Below, in pieces: positions 37,248 to 46,802 of a stretch of DNA of 64,000 nt (position 1 is the first letter of the stretch; each line of letters begins with the position of its first letter). Origin of the DNA: Thiomicrorhabdus sp. 6S3-12 (lineage in GTDB: Bacteria; Pseudomonadota; Gammaproteobacteria; Thiomicrospirales; Thiomicrospiraceae). Below the pieces are notes generated by a model. That model saw nothing but the letters and a program-made list of their open reading frames with translations, was not told where the DNA came from and did not search any database. Location of the stretch: the NCBI RefSeq assembly GCF_017571475.1, contig NZ_JAGETW010000001.1, positions 1 to 64,000 on the forward strand, given 5' to 3'. Made by a program: the position numbers and the translations under genes.

Positions 37248-38540
37248 TCAGGCATCCTTCTGCCCCTGAATCACCCGATTAAGTGCAAAACTGCAACCGA
37301 AAGTACTGCCAACACCCGGCATACTGCTCACCTCCAGGTGAGAGTCGTGCTTATCCAGAACATGCTTAACAATCGCCAATCCCAGCCCTGTACCACCGGT
37401 CACCCGCGAGCGGTCTTTATCAACACGGTAAAAACGCTCGGTCAGACGTGGAATATGTTCCGGAGAAATCCCCAACCCCTGATCGGAGACACTGAAGTGC
37501 GCACCCTCGTCATCGACATACCAGCGCACGCTTACCTCCCCGCCATCCGGCGAGTAGCGGATCGCATTTGACAGCAGATTCATAAATACGCTTTTCAACG
37601 GCTCCGGCATACCTTTTATCATCAACCCCGGAGTAATTTCGAATTTCAGCTTATGTCCGGCCGACGCCAACTGATCGACTTCGGCTTTTAGCTGCTCGAG
37701 AATTTTCGGCACATCGACTTCTTCCTGTTTGGCATTAATCGATCCCGCTTCGATTGAAGAAAGCGTCAAAAGATCCTCGATGATTGCACGCATCCGAACG
37801 GTCTGATTACTCATATGTTCTAAAGGTGTATCCCACTGCGGGTCGTGCGGCATATCGGTTAACAACTCCAGATAACCGTGTAATACGGTCAAAGGCGTGC
37901 GCAATTCATGCGAAGCATTCGCCACAAAATCACGGCGAATCTGCGCCAACTGATAGAGCTCGGTAATATCCGTAGCGATCAACAAACGGTGATTTTCAAA
38001 ATAATTGATGATCTTGACTTCAAAAATCCGCGACTGATCCAGGGTCAGAGTAATGGCCCGACGGTAGTCGCCGGATTTCAGATATTCGAGAAAATCCGGC
38101 TGGCGAAGAATCGCTTCAATCCGGCGCCCGACATCCTGGCGAAGCAGTCCAAGCATTCGCGTTGCAGGCTCGTTAAGCCATTCGATATAGTGATTCTGGT
38201 CGATCGAAACCACCGCCGAGGGCAGTAACATCGAAGCCGCCTTGAACTGCTCGGATTTATAGAAGTTCAGATCCGCATGTTTTTCCAGAGCGCGCTGCTT
38301 CTTCGAAACCTGGTAGGAGACTTCGCTCCACAAGCCGGTCAACGGCGGATGCGCATCGATACTGGTGCCTTGAATCCATTTTTCGAAACGCCGGACGCTC
38401 CATAAATGACGACCGATATACAAAACGACAAAACCGGCTGAGGTTAAATACCACCAGCCGGTCAGCCAGGCAAAGCCGAAAGCGAGCCAGAGCGCCCCGA
38501 TAACCCAGGTCAGCTCGCGTTTAATTCCACTTGATAACAA
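37248..38540 (-). CDS. phoR: phosphate regulon sensor histidine kinase PhoR
   Basis: The 430-residue kinase has two short N-terminal membrane helices (WVIGALWLAFGFAWLTGWWYL and SAGFVVLYIG). A PAS-like domain follows (AVVSIDQNHYIEWLNEPATRMLG), then the dimerisation box with phospho-His in ANASHELRTPLTVLHG and the ATPase domain (LLSNAIRYSPDGG, GLGISPEHIPRLTERFYRV, GGTGLGLAIV). There is no periplasmic sensing domain, as in E. coli PhoR, which senses through PstSCAB-PhoU. The start is TTG with GAGGA 9 bases upstream, 5 bases after phoB. Confidence 0.96.
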   Translation of the reverse strand: MLSSGIKRELTWVIGALWLAFGFAWLTGWWYLTSAGFVVLYIGRHLWSVRRFEKWIQGTSIDAHPPLTGLWSEVSYQVSKKQRALEKHADLNFYKSEQFKAASMLLPSAVVSIDQNHYIEWLNEPATRMLGLLRQDVGRRIEAILRQPDFLEYLKSGDYRRAITLTLDQSRIFEVKIINYFENHRLLIATDITELYQLAQIRRDFVANASHELRTPLTVLHGYLELLTDMPHDPQWDTPLEHMSNQTVRMRAIIEDLLTLSSIEAGSINAKQEEVDVPKILEQLKAEVDQLASAGHKLKFEITPGLMIKGMPEPLKSVFMNLLSNAIRYSPDGGEVSVRWYVDDEGAHFSVSDQGLGISPEHIPRLTERFYRVDKDRSRVTGGTGLGLAIVKHVLDKHDSHLEVSSMPGVGSTFGCSFALNRVIQGQKDA

Positions 38541-38545
38541 TCAGC

Positions 38546-39250
38546 TTATTCCTCAACAACTGAAAAACGATATCCCGAACCACGAATGGTCTGAATGTAA
38601 TTATCGACTCCGACGGGCTCCAGAAGCTTGCGCAGGCGACGAATATGCACATCGACGGTACGCTCTTCGACCACGACATTCAGTCCCCAGACCTGATCTA
38701 GCAACTGAGTTCGAGAAAACACCCGGTTCGCATGCGACATAAAAAAGTTAATCAACTTAAATTCGGTCGGCCCCAACTTAAGTTCTTCGCCATCGACATA
38801 GAAACGGTGACTTTCAATATCCATACACATACGACCGGCAATAATCTGCTGCCCGTCGTTCGCACCGACAGCACCATGCTGGCGGCGGAGAATAGCGTTC
38901 ACACGCGCAACCAAGGCACGCGGAGAGAAAGGTTTGACGACATAATCATCCACTCCGGCATCAAATCCCTGAACCTGAGCTTCTTCCTCGCCCCGTGCAG
39001 TCAGCATGATAATCGGCATATCGCGCGTCTGTTCATTCTGACGCAGTTTCTGCGCCATGGTGACTCCGGAAATCCCCGGCAACATCCAATCCAACAGAAT
39101 CAAATCCGGCGTTTTGTCCAAAGCCAGGCGCATACCTTGCTCAGCATTGTCCGCTTCTTCTACCCAAAAGCCCGACGAACTTAAAGTAAATTTAAGCATA
39201 TCGCGAATTGCGGCTTCATCTTCGACGATGAGAATAGTTTTTTGACTCAA
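38546..39250 (-). CDS. phoB: phosphate regulon response regulator PhoB
   Basis: The 234-residue regulator has a receiver domain (ILIVEDEAAIRDML, phospho-acceptor Asp in LILLDWMLPG, Lys in YVVKPFSPRAL). An OmpR-type winged helix follows (LGPTEFKLINFFMSHANRVFSRTQLLDQVWG, ERTVDVHIRRLRKLLE). It binds Pho boxes such as the one before pstS. The start codon is TTG (LSQKTILIVEDE) with GGAG 7 bases upstream. It follows phoU by 30 bases and precedes phoR by 5. Confidence 0.97.
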   Translation of the reverse strand: MSQKTILIVEDEAAIRDMLKFTLSSSGFWVEEADNAEQGMRLALDKTPDLILLDWMLPGISGVTMAQKLRQNEQTRDMPIIMLTARGEEEAQVQGFDAGVDDYVVKPFSPRALVARVNAILRRQHGAVGANDGQQIIAGRMCMDIESHRFYVDGEELKLGPTEFKLINFFMSHANRVFSRTQLLDQVWGLNVVVEERTVDVHIRRLRKLLEPVGVDNYIQTIRGSGYRFSVVEE

Positions 39251-39280
39251 ACCTCTTCTCCAAACAGTAATATAACGTCT

Positions 39281-40012
39281 CTATTTTTGAGACAAAAGTT
39301 TCGCCATCGCCTCTTCGTCAAGATTTCGTATATCCTGACCCTTAACCAGATAAGCGACGCTTTCACCAATATTCAAGGCATGATCGGTAATACGCTCGGC
39401 GGCACGAACGGCCATCAGCATACGCAACTGCAAATCGACCTTATCGGCACTGTCGGAAACAAGCAATTCACTTTTGATCGACTCAACCGCCTGATTCAAA
39501 ACTTCATCCATACGCTCCTCTTCGTGATAGATCGACATCACATCGGACGTGTCCAAACGAGAGAAGCCATTCAATGCGGTCTTGATCATCTGGCTGCTTG
39601 CCAGCATCAGCTGGCGCAGAAAATTATAAGCCGGCATAGTGGTACAGTCACCACCAATAGTACATTGTTCCAGCGCCATTTTAGCAATTTTAACCGCTTC
39701 GTCGCCCATACGCTCCAGATCCATAGCAATGCGAATCGCCATTACAATCAGTCGTAAATCAGACGCGGTCGGCTGCTGTCGAGCCAGAACCGTCGAGCAG
39801 AGACGATCGATCTCCATCTCGCCACGGTTAATGTTTTCATCCTGTTTAATGGCATCTTTCGCCAATTCAACATCGTTGCTTTCCAATGCACGATTCAAAT
39901 CCGCCAGCTGCTGTTCAACCAGGCCGCCCATTTCCAGAACTTCATTAAACAGAGCTTCAATATTGCGGTTCATCTGCTCTGAAATATGCTTGTTAAATTC
40001 ATCACGATTCAT
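39281..40012 (-). CDS. phoU: phosphate transport regulator PhoU
   Basis: The 243-residue protein is all helical with the two PhoU repeats. Metal-binding Glu/Asp motifs are visible in DLERMGDEAVKIAKMAL and in the second repeat VRAAERITDHALNIGESVAYLV. PhoU links PstSCAB to PhoR and damps phosphate uptake. It lies 21 bases after pstB, in the order pstC-pstA-pstB-phoU-phoB-phoR. AGGAG stands before the ATG. Length and motifs are normal. Confidence 0.97.
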   Translation of the reverse strand: MNRDEFNKHISEQMNRNIEALFNEVLEMGGLVEQQLADLNRALESNDVELAKDAIKQDENINRGEMEIDRLCSTVLARQQPTASDLRLIVMAIRIAMDLERMGDEAVKIAKMALEQCTIGGDCTTMPAYNFLRQLMLASSQMIKTALNGFSRLDTSDVMSIYHEEERMDEVLNQAVESIKSELLVSDSADKVDLQLRMLMAVRAAERITDHALNIGESVAYLVKGQDIRNLDEEAMAKLLSQK

Positions 40013-40033
40013 AGGTTTCTCCTCCCGCTAAAA

Positions 40034-40852
40034 TTAACCGTAACGGCCGGTAATGTAATCTTCGGTACGCTTCACCTGCGGATTGGTAAACAGTGTATCC
40101 GTATCAGTATATTCAATCAGTTCGCCCATATACATAAAGGCCGTGTAATCCGACACACGAGCCGCCTGTTGCATATTGTGGGTAACGATCAGAATAGTAA
40201 AATCTTTCTTCAGCTCGAAAATCAGCTCTTCAATCGCCAGCGTTGAAATCGGATCCAGCGCCGAAGTCGGTTCGTCCAGAAGCAGAACTTCCGGCTTGAT
40301 CGCGATCGCGCGGGCGATACACAGACGCTGCTGCTGACCACCGGACATCCCCAGTGCATTATCATTCAGGCGATCCTTGACCTCTTCCCACAATCCGGCA
40401 CCCTTAAGCGCCCACTCGACGCTTTCATCCAGCACGCGCTTATCTTTAATACCCTGCAGACGTAAACCGTAACAGACGTTCTCATAGATCGACTTCGGAA
40501 AAGGATTCGGCTTCTGGAACACCATACCGACACGACGGCGCAAAGCGGCAACATCCATCCCTTTGGCATACATATCGTCGCCATGCAGAGTCATTTCCCC
40601 TTCCACACGGACAATATCGATCAGATCGTTCATGCGGTTAAAACAGCGCAACAAGGTTGACTTACCGCACCCGGAAGGGCCGATAAATGCGGTTACGCGG
40701 TTTTCCGGCAATTTCATCGATACATTGGATAATGCCTGCTTATTACCGTAGTACAGGTTCCAGTCATTGACTTCAATCGCAACCTTTTCGTCCTCCAAAC
40801 GAAGATTACGGCTGTCGCGATCCATTGTAATGCTGACGTTATTTTCACTCAT
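40034..40852 (-). CDS. pstB: phosphate ABC transporter ATPase PstB
   Basis: The 272-residue ATPase has Walker [20 protein letters not shown], the Q-loop [15 protein letters not shown], the signature [17 protein letters not shown], Walker [13 protein letters not shown] and the switch His in [14 protein letters not shown]. These are highly typical of PstB. It powers the PstCA channel. An 83-base gap separates it from pstA, and 21 bases separate it from phoU. The N-terminus is about 15 residues longer than E. coli PstB. Confidence 0.97.
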   Translation of the reverse strand: MSENNVSITMDRDSRNLRLEDEKVAIEVNDWNLYYGNKQALSNVSMKLPENRVTAFIGPSGCGKSTLLRCFNRMNDLIDIVRVEGEMTLHGDDMYAKGMDVAALRRRVGMVFQKPNPFPKSIYENVCYGLRLQGIKDKRVLDESVEWALKGAGLWEEVKDRLNDNALGMSGGQQQRLCIARAIAIKPEVLLLDEPTSALDPISTLAIEELIFELKKDFTILIVTHNMQQAARVSDYTAFMYMGELIEYTDTDTLFTNPQVKRTEDYITGRYG

Positions 40853-40935
40853 AATTTAACCCTTCTAGCCAACTCCGTTGGCAAATTTAAATCTGTATTT
40901 ACTTTAAATATGCTCAATTTACCCACTGAATTGGC

Positions 40936-42573
40936 TTAATTATCCAGTGCCTTATATTTCTCACGCAGGCGGTTACGAATTGAAATCGCCCCTAAGTTCA
41001 AACCGACAATAATCAGCACCAGCAATAGCGAAGTGGCGTAAACCAAGGGCTGAGACGCTTCGACGTTCGGGCTTTGGAAGCCGACATCATAAATATGGAA
41101 ACCCAGGTGCATAAATTTACGGTCCAGATGCACAAACGGCGCAATGGTATCAACCGGCAGTTCCGGAGCCAGCTTCACCACACCGACCAGCATCAGCGGC
41201 GCAACCTCACCGGCCGCACGCGCAACCGCCAGAATCAGACCGGTCATAATCGCCGGAAGCGCCATCGGAAGAACAATCTTGCTGATCACCTCAATCTTGG
41301 TTGCCCCCAGCGCCAATCCGCCCTCACGCAACGCACGCGGGATTCGGGAAAGTCCTTCTTCAGTCGAAACGATCACCACCGGAAGCGTCAACAGCGCCAT
41401 AGTCAGTGAAGCCCACAGCAGACCCGGCGTTCCGAAAGTCGGACTCGGCAAAGCATAACCGTAGAACAGCTCGTCAATCGAGCCCCCCAGGATATAGACA
41501 AAGAAACCAAGACCGAAAATACCGAATACGATCGAAGGAACCCCCGCCAAGTTGTTAATCGAGATTCGCACCATACGCAGAACCGGGCCGTCTTTGGCGT
41601 ATTCACGCATATAAACCGCTGCGACCACACCCATAGGCGTAACCAGAATGGTCATAATCAACACCATCGTAATGGTACCGATCATCGCCGGGAAAATACC
41701 GCCTTCGGTATTGGCTTCACGCGGATCCTCGGTCAGGAAACGCTTGATACCGTGGAAAAAGAAGCCCAGCTTATCGGCCAGATTCATTTCGTTCGGCTGC
41801 CAGTATTCAACGATATTTTTCACCGGAACATTCAGCGTCTGACCGCCACTGACGGTCATCGTCAATTCACCCAGTGTTTTCTGCAGCTGATAAAGCTCTT
41901 GCGTCTGTGCCTGGTACTCGCGGAACTGCTGATCCAAGGCCGCGCGTTCATCTTTCATAAGCTGCGCTTTTGCATCTGTCCAGTCGCCGTCGGCTTGCAG
42001 ACGTTTTTCTTCAAGTCGCAGTTGTTCGATTTTATAATTGATCAAACCGATATCGCCCTTTTCGATCGACTTGATCTCGTCATGCAGGCGTTTGCCCTCT
42101 GCAACCTGTTTGGCAAGCGCTGCCTGCAAGTCCGAACCGCTGAAGGTTTCGTCCGCGACTTTCAGGCTCTGATACCAGCCATAAACATTACCGTACTCAT
42201 AGCGCTCGATGACCACCGCATCCTGAGCAATTTTCGGCTCGTCGCTGACCAGTTCGTCACTGCTTAACCAACGAAAATCAATACCATACAGATCACGGTT
42301 ACCGACCTTGATCAGAAGCTGAGGAATTTCCTGAGGGGCCTGACCTTCTCCGGCAGAAACCTCTTTCATTTTGCTGTCGCGCAACTCACCGACAACTCGC
42401 TCGATCTCTTTTCCGTTTTGCAACTGATATTCATACACCTCATGCGGCCAGAAATGCACCAGCCCCTTATAGGTGATCATTGAAAACAACCCGAATACCA
42501 GCACGACGCTCAACGCCACCATAGCGGAGCTCATCCAGATCCAGTGTTCGCCTTTTTTGAACCATTCTCTCAT
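40936..42573 (-). CDS. pstA: phosphate ABC transporter permease PstA, long form
   Basis: The C-terminal half (from about residue 290) is a normal PstA permease domain with the EAA-type loop SRIPRALREGGLALGATK and typical helices (FGIFGLGFFVYILGGS, LVYATSLLLVLIIVGLNL). Compared with the usual length of about 290 residues, the protein has 545. The first helix (MSSAMVALSVVLVFGLFSMI) is followed by about 230 extra periplasmic residues with a coiled-coil-like stretch rich in Lys, Glu and Gln. Long PstA proteins are known in marine gammaproteobacteria. The role of the insert is unclear. It starts 11 bases after pstC. Confidence 0.94.
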   Translation of the reverse strand: MREWFKKGEHWIWMSSAMVALSVVLVFGLFSMITYKGLVHFWPHEVYEYQLQNGKEIERVVGELRDSKMKEVSAGEGQAPQEIPQLLIKVGNRDLYGIDFRWLSSDELVSDEPKIAQDAVVIERYEYGNVYGWYQSLKVADETFSGSDLQAALAKQVAEGKRLHDEIKSIEKGDIGLINYKIEQLRLEEKRLQADGDWTDAKAQLMKDERAALDQQFREYQAQTQELYQLQKTLGELTMTVSGGQTLNVPVKNIVEYWQPNEMNLADKLGFFFHGIKRFLTEDPREANTEGGIFPAMIGTITMVLIMTILVTPMGVVAAVYMREYAKDGPVLRMVRISINNLAGVPSIVFGIFGLGFFVYILGGSIDELFYGYALPSPTFGTPGLLWASLTMALLTLPVVIVSTEEGLSRIPRALREGGLALGATKIEVISKIVLPMALPAIMTGLILAVARAAGEVAPLMLVGVVKLAPELPVDTIAPFVHLDRKFMHLGFHIYDVGFQSPNVEASQPLVYATSLLLVLIIVGLNLGAISIRNRLREKYKALDN

Positions 42574-42584
42574 TATGAAAATCC

Positions 42585-44852
42585 TTATAGTGAACCGTAC
42601 TTGCGGCGCATACGCTGGCGAACCACTTCGGCAAGCGTGTTAAAGAAGAAAGTAAAGATAAACAGAACCAGTCCGGACAGGAACAAGACGCGATAATGCG
42701 AACTGGCCACCTCCGCTTCCGGCATTTCAACCGCCAGGTTCGCAGATAGCGTACGCATCCCTTCAAACAGGTTGGCGTTCATCAGCGGCGTGTTACCCGA
42801 AGCCATCAGTACGATCATCGTCTCACCGACACCACGACCGAAGCCAAGCATGATCGCCGAGAAAATCCCCGGGGATGCGGTCGGGATCACGACACCGACC
42901 AGAGTCTGCCAGCCGGAAGCACCCAGCGCCAAAGAACCGTTGACCAAATAGGAAGGCACGTTATAAATCGCATCTTCAGCAACCGAGAAAATCGTCGGAA
43001 TCAACGCGAACCCCATAGCAAAACCGATTACCATCGCGTTACGCTGATCAAAATCGATGCCCGCAGAATAGGTTAACCAGTGACGCATATCACCGTTGAA
43101 GAAAGCGTTCTCCAGCGGCGAGCTCAACTGCAGCGCAAACCAGCCAAGGAAGATAATGACCGGGATCATCAATACCGCTCGACGACCGACCGGTACTTTC
43201 TGGCGAATCGCTTTCGGCAGTTTGGTCCAACCATAGCCAAACAGAATAATACCCAACGGTAAGACGACAAATATCGCAAAGAACCCGGGAAGATTCGCTT
43301 CCATATGCGGAGCCAACCACAGACCGGCCAGGAACCCGAGAATAACTGTCGGCAAGGCCTCGATCATTTCCACCGAAGGCTTGACCCATTGACGGGTCTG
43401 GCGATCCATAAAGAATGCAGTGTAGATCGCCGCCAGAATCGCAATCGGCACGGCAAACAGCATTGAATACAGCGCGGCTTTGATCGTGCCCCAGGTAAGC
43501 GGCATCAAGGAAAACTTCGGCTCAAAATCCGAGCTGGCCGATGATGACTGCCACGTATAAGACGGCTCTTCATAACCTTCATACCAGACCTTACCCCACA
43601 GACTTTCAAGCGAAACGTCCGGGTGTTCGTTCTCGATCATATAATGAACAAGGTCGCCCTTAGCCGTCTCGACCAATGCGCCGTTAGCGCGCGGAGCCAT
43701 AACGACGCGAGTCAGAGAGACGTCCGCCGCCTGCTCGGTTCCCAAATAACGATGGGCCGTCGAGTGCAGCAGGTGGAACTGACCGTCGGCATCCGTCACC
43801 GCAAAACCTTTACGCGCTTTTTCGATACCGATCGAGGTGATCGCCGATTGGCTGACATCGAACTCGCGGATACGCTGAAGTTTGAAACTGTTATCCGCCT
43901 GACGAACCGGGAACCATTGATAGACCTTCCCTTTCTCGGTTCCGACCATAATCGAATAATCGCCCAGCAGGAAGCGAACGACGCTTGGTTTATCATCCTG
44001 CAGCAGTTCGACCTGCTCGATAACCTGCGGCGTACTGACGTCACTCAAATCGATGTACTCGACTTTTCCATCCGCATCGATGTTGTATAAATTACGCCCC
44101 AGGCTGTCGAGTAGAAGCCACTGGGTCGGCAGCGAAGCCATCAGTGAACCGTCTGTATCCTCTTCCAGCTGAACACTGTCCGACAGCATGGATTCAACCT
44201 TACTGAAAAGCATGACTTTGATTTCGGCGGAATCTTTAATCTGATAAACAATACGTACTTCAGAATCGGATTCACGTACCGCAAGATGCTCAATTACGCC
44301 ATCGGCCAATTTGATCGGCTCTTCCCCAAATGGATAGGTTACTTTTGGGGTAATGGTTTTGACATTATTCGGATAGGTAACGGAATAGCCGTATTGCGCA
44401 ACCAGGATTTCACCTGTTGAAAGCCCGAAAGCTATAATGCTTTTCAACTCATTCACAACGGTAAAGCTGGTGATCTGTGCTCCATTCAGGGGCAGCATTT
44501 CTTGCGAAGTCGCGCCCCCTTTAACCAAGTCAAAACCGTAGGCATTCCCGGACTGGGTAAATCTGAGACCGGAAGTCTGATATTCATCAACACCGTAATA
44601 CAAAGTGGTCTCATTCGCACCGCCCGGCAAAGCAAATGTCTGATGCTTTTCTATATGCGCCGGCACAAACAATGGCAGAACCACATAGAAAAGGAAGAAC
44701 ATAATCAGCATCACAGCACCGATAATGCCTAAACCACCGACAGAGATACCGATTTTCGAAAGGTAATCGCGAAGATTACGACGTTTGATACGCTTTTCAA
44801 AAGCTGGCCCAGAGAGCGCTTTATCCAAGGCATTATCTACGGAATGACTCAT
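42585..44852 (-). CDS. pstC: phosphate ABC transporter permease PstC, long form
   Basis: The 755-residue protein is more than twice the usual PstC length. The first helix (IGAVMLIMFFLFYVVLPLFVP) is followed by roughly 380 periplasmic residues that look like beta-propeller blades (for example TDADGQFHLLHSTAHR, GTEKGKVYQWFPV). A normal permease domain then follows with LPTVILGFLAGLWLAP, ALGASGWQTLVGVVIPTASPG and GRGVGETMIVL. The ATG at 44852 is favoured by AGG 9 bases upstream, and the longer frame from 44894 has no support. It is the first gene of the pstCAB-phoUBR series, with a Pho box upstream. Confidence 0.93.
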   Translation of the reverse strand: MSHSVDNALDKALSGPAFEKRIKRRNLRDYLSKIGISVGGLGIIGAVMLIMFFLFYVVLPLFVPAHIEKHQTFALPGGANETTLYYGVDEYQTSGLRFTQSGNAYGFDLVKGGATSQEMLPLNGAQITSFTVVNELKSIIAFGLSTGEILVAQYGYSVTYPNNVKTITPKVTYPFGEEPIKLADGVIEHLAVRESDSEVRIVYQIKDSAEIKVMLFSKVESMLSDSVQLEEDTDGSLMASLPTQWLLLDSLGRNLYNIDADGKVEYIDLSDVSTPQVIEQVELLQDDKPSVVRFLLGDYSIMVGTEKGKVYQWFPVRQADNSFKLQRIREFDVSQSAITSIGIEKARKGFAVTDADGQFHLLHSTAHRYLGTEQAADVSLTRVVMAPRANGALVETAKGDLVHYMIENEHPDVSLESLWGKVWYEGYEEPSYTWQSSSASSDFEPKFSLMPLTWGTIKAALYSMLFAVPIAILAAIYTAFFMDRQTRQWVKPSVEMIEALPTVILGFLAGLWLAPHMEANLPGFFAIFVVLPLGIILFGYGWTKLPKAIRQKVPVGRRAVLMIPVIIFLGWFALQLSSPLENAFFNGDMRHWLTYSAGIDFDQRNAMVIGFAMGFALIPTIFSVAEDAIYNVPSYLVNGSLALGASGWQTLVGVVIPTASPGIFSAIMLGFGRGVGETMIVLMASGNTPLMNANLFEGMRTLSANLAVEMPEAEVASSHYRVLFLSGLVLFIFTFFFNTLAEVVRQRMRRKYGSL

Positions 44853-44972
44853 AATGTTTAACCTATCCAAACTAATATTTATTGGTGTAATCACAGACGG
44901 TAAACAGCAAAAACTGTCATCACCTGAATTCTGTTTTTCTACCTATATAACTTAAGCCTGAATACTAGAGAT

Positions 44973-44994
44973 TGAATGTGACATTCAAATAACA
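44973..44994 (-). promoter_or_regulatory. Pho-box-like repeat facing pstC
   Basis: On the minus strand TGTTATTTGAA is followed directly by TGTCACATTCA, two TGTCA-like units with the 11-base period of PhoB sites. They lie about 120 bases before the pstC start, in the right orientation. Confidence 0.65.
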
Positions 44995-45016
44995 TTTTGC
45001 GCCCTTTTTCATGTTT

Positions 45017-45038
45017 TTGTAACATAACTGTCACATTA
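45017..45038 (+). promoter_or_regulatory. Pho-box-like repeat facing glnA
   Basis: TTGTAACATAA and CTGTCACATTA are TGTCA-like units 11 bases apart on the plus strand, directed towards glnA. PhoB could act here on glnA or co-bind with the site for pstC. No -10 element was matched. Confidence 0.45.
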
Positions 45039-45187
45039 AAAAAACAGCATTTTGCACCACATTTAAACGCCAATTGACCCAAATTAAAACAACACTTCAC
45101 AAGAGTGTCCATCTTTGGAAGAATCCGGGCAATTCAATCCACAATCAAATCAACCATTTAGTGCATAAAGAAAAAAAAGGTGCAATC

Positions 45188-45204
45188 TGGCACGATTCCA
45201 GCTA
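45188..45204 (+). promoter_or_regulatory. sigma-54-type promoter of glnA
   Basis: TGGCACG is followed by the GC element exactly 10 bases after GG (TGGCACGATTCCAGCT), the -24/-12 layout read by RpoN. A start about 12 bases later would leave a leader of roughly 40 bases before the ATG at 45258. TGCACCA (45053-45059) and GTGCA half-sites (45161-45165, 45180-45184) could bind NtrC. Confidence 0.75.
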
Positions 45205-45257
45205 ACATCAATTCTGTTTTTTATTTCAAATAACCCAGTCATATAGGATTATTAACA

Positions 45258-46664
45258 ATGCCACAAGCAATCTTAGACTTAATCAAAGAAAACGACGTTA
45301 AATGGGCGGATCTGCGCTTTACCGATACCCATGGTAAAGAACAGCACGTAACCATTCCTGCTTCTCGTGTAGACGAAGACTTCTTTACTGACGGTGAAAC
45401 TTTCGACGGCTCCTCTATTCAGGGCTGGAAAGGCATCAACCAGTCAGACATGATCCTTATGCCTCAGACTGACGGTTACTACATGGACCCGTTCACCAAC
45501 GATCCGACAATCGTTATTCGCATGATGATCGTAGAACCATCAACAATGGAAGCTTACGAAAAAGATCCTCGTGGTATTGCCAAGAAAGCAGAAGCTTACC
45601 TTAAATCAACCGGTATTGCGGACACTGCATTCTTCGGTCCGGAACCAGAATTCTTCATTTTTGACGATGTTCGCTGGGGTGCGGACATGTCCGGTTCATT
45701 TGTTAAAATCAATGCAGGTGAATCGACTTGGGAAGCCGAACGCGTTGTCGAAGGCGGAAACCTAGCTCACCGTCCACGCGTTAAAGGCGGTTACTTCCCG
45801 GTTCCTCCTGTTGACCAGCTACATGAAGTTCGTGCGGACATCTGCGCAATGTCTGAAGCAATGGGCCTTAAACTTGAAGCTCACCACCACGAAGTGGCTG
45901 GTGCAGGTCAATGTGAGCTTGCGGTTGCAGGTAACACTTTGACAGCAAAAGCGGACGAAGTTCAGATTCTTAAATATGCGGTTCACAACACCTGTCAGGC
46001 ACTTGGTAAAACGGCAACATTCATGCCTAAGCCGATTGTTGGTGATAACGGTACCGGTATGCACATTAACCAGTCACTATCTAAAGACGGTAAAAACATC
46101 TTTGCAGGTGACATCTACTCAGGTCTTTCTCAAGAAGCTCTTTGGTATCTTGGTGGTCTGATGAAGCACGCACGCGCACTGAATGCGTTCTGTAACCCTG
46201 GTACAAACTCGTACAAGCGTCTGGTTCCAGGCTTTGAAGCACCAATTCTTATCGCTTACTCTGGTTCAAACCGTTCTGCTTCGATCCGTATCCCATACGC
46301 GCCTTCAGAAAGATCTCGTCGCGTAGAACTACGTTTCCCTGATCCAACAGCAAACCCATACCTAGCGTTCTCAGCATGTCTGATGGCTGGTCTTGACGGT
46401 ATCATGAACAAGATCGATCCAGGCGCGCCTTCAGAAAAAGATCTATATGACCTTGAGCCTGAAGAAGAAGCAGGTTACGAGTCTCTATGTGCATCTCTGG
46501 AAGAAGCTCTGGACGCACTGGACAAAGACCGTGACTTCTTGACTGCCGGCGGTGTATTCACTGATGAAGCCATTGATTCTTACATCAAACTGAAAATGGA
46601 AGACGTTACTCGCCTTCGCGCGACAACTCACCCAATCGAGTTTGACATGTACTACTCAAGCTAA
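45258..46664 (+). CDS. glnA: type I glutamine synthetase
   Basis: The 468-residue enzyme makes glutamine from glutamate and ammonia. It shows [44 protein letters not shown], the ATP-binding [18 protein letters not shown], and SASIRIPY. The adenylylation Tyr is Y397 in [10 protein letters not shown], exactly the E. coli position, so GlnE (next gene) can switch it off. The class is GSI-beta. Codon choice is strongly biased, as expected for an abundant protein. A sigma-54-type promoter and a clear terminator frame it as a single-gene transcript. Confidence 0.97.
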   Translation: MPQAILDLIKENDVKWADLRFTDTHGKEQHVTIPASRVDEDFFTDGETFDGSSIQGWKGINQSDMILMPQTDGYYMDPFTNDPTIVIRMMIVEPSTMEAYEKDPRGIAKKAEAYLKSTGIADTAFFGPEPEFFIFDDVRWGADMSGSFVKINAGESTWEAERVVEGGNLAHRPRVKGGYFPVPPVDQLHEVRADICAMSEAMGLKLEAHHHEVAGAGQCELAVAGNTLTAKADEVQILKYAVHNTCQALGKTATFMPKPIVGDNGTGMHINQSLSKDGKNIFAGDIYSGLSQEALWYLGGLMKHARALNAFCNPGTNSYKRLVPGFEAPILIAYSGSNRSASIRIPYAPSERSRRVELRFPDPTANPYLAFSACLMAGLDGIMNKIDPGAPSEKDLYDLEPEEEAGYESLCASLEEALDALDKDRDFLTAGGVFTDEAIDSYIKLKMEDVTRLRATTHPIEFDMYYSS

Positions 46665-46718
46665 TCCTTCGGATACAGCTCGCCTTCTGCCTGCCCTTAA
46701 CAAACAGGCAGAAACAAA

Positions 46719-46749
46719 AAAAGCCTCGAAATTTTCGAGGCTTTTTTAT
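46719..46749. terminator. bidirectional terminator between glnA and glnE
   Basis: AAGCCTCGAAA and TTTCGAGGCTT form an 11-bp stem with T-runs on both strands. A second hairpin (CTGCCTG...CAGGCAG) lies just upstream. It ends both convergent genes. Confidence 0.9.
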
Positions 46750-46802
46750 TTCCGCCGACAAGAACTGAACTTTAAACGCAACTCAAGCGTCCATCCATTC
46801 AC

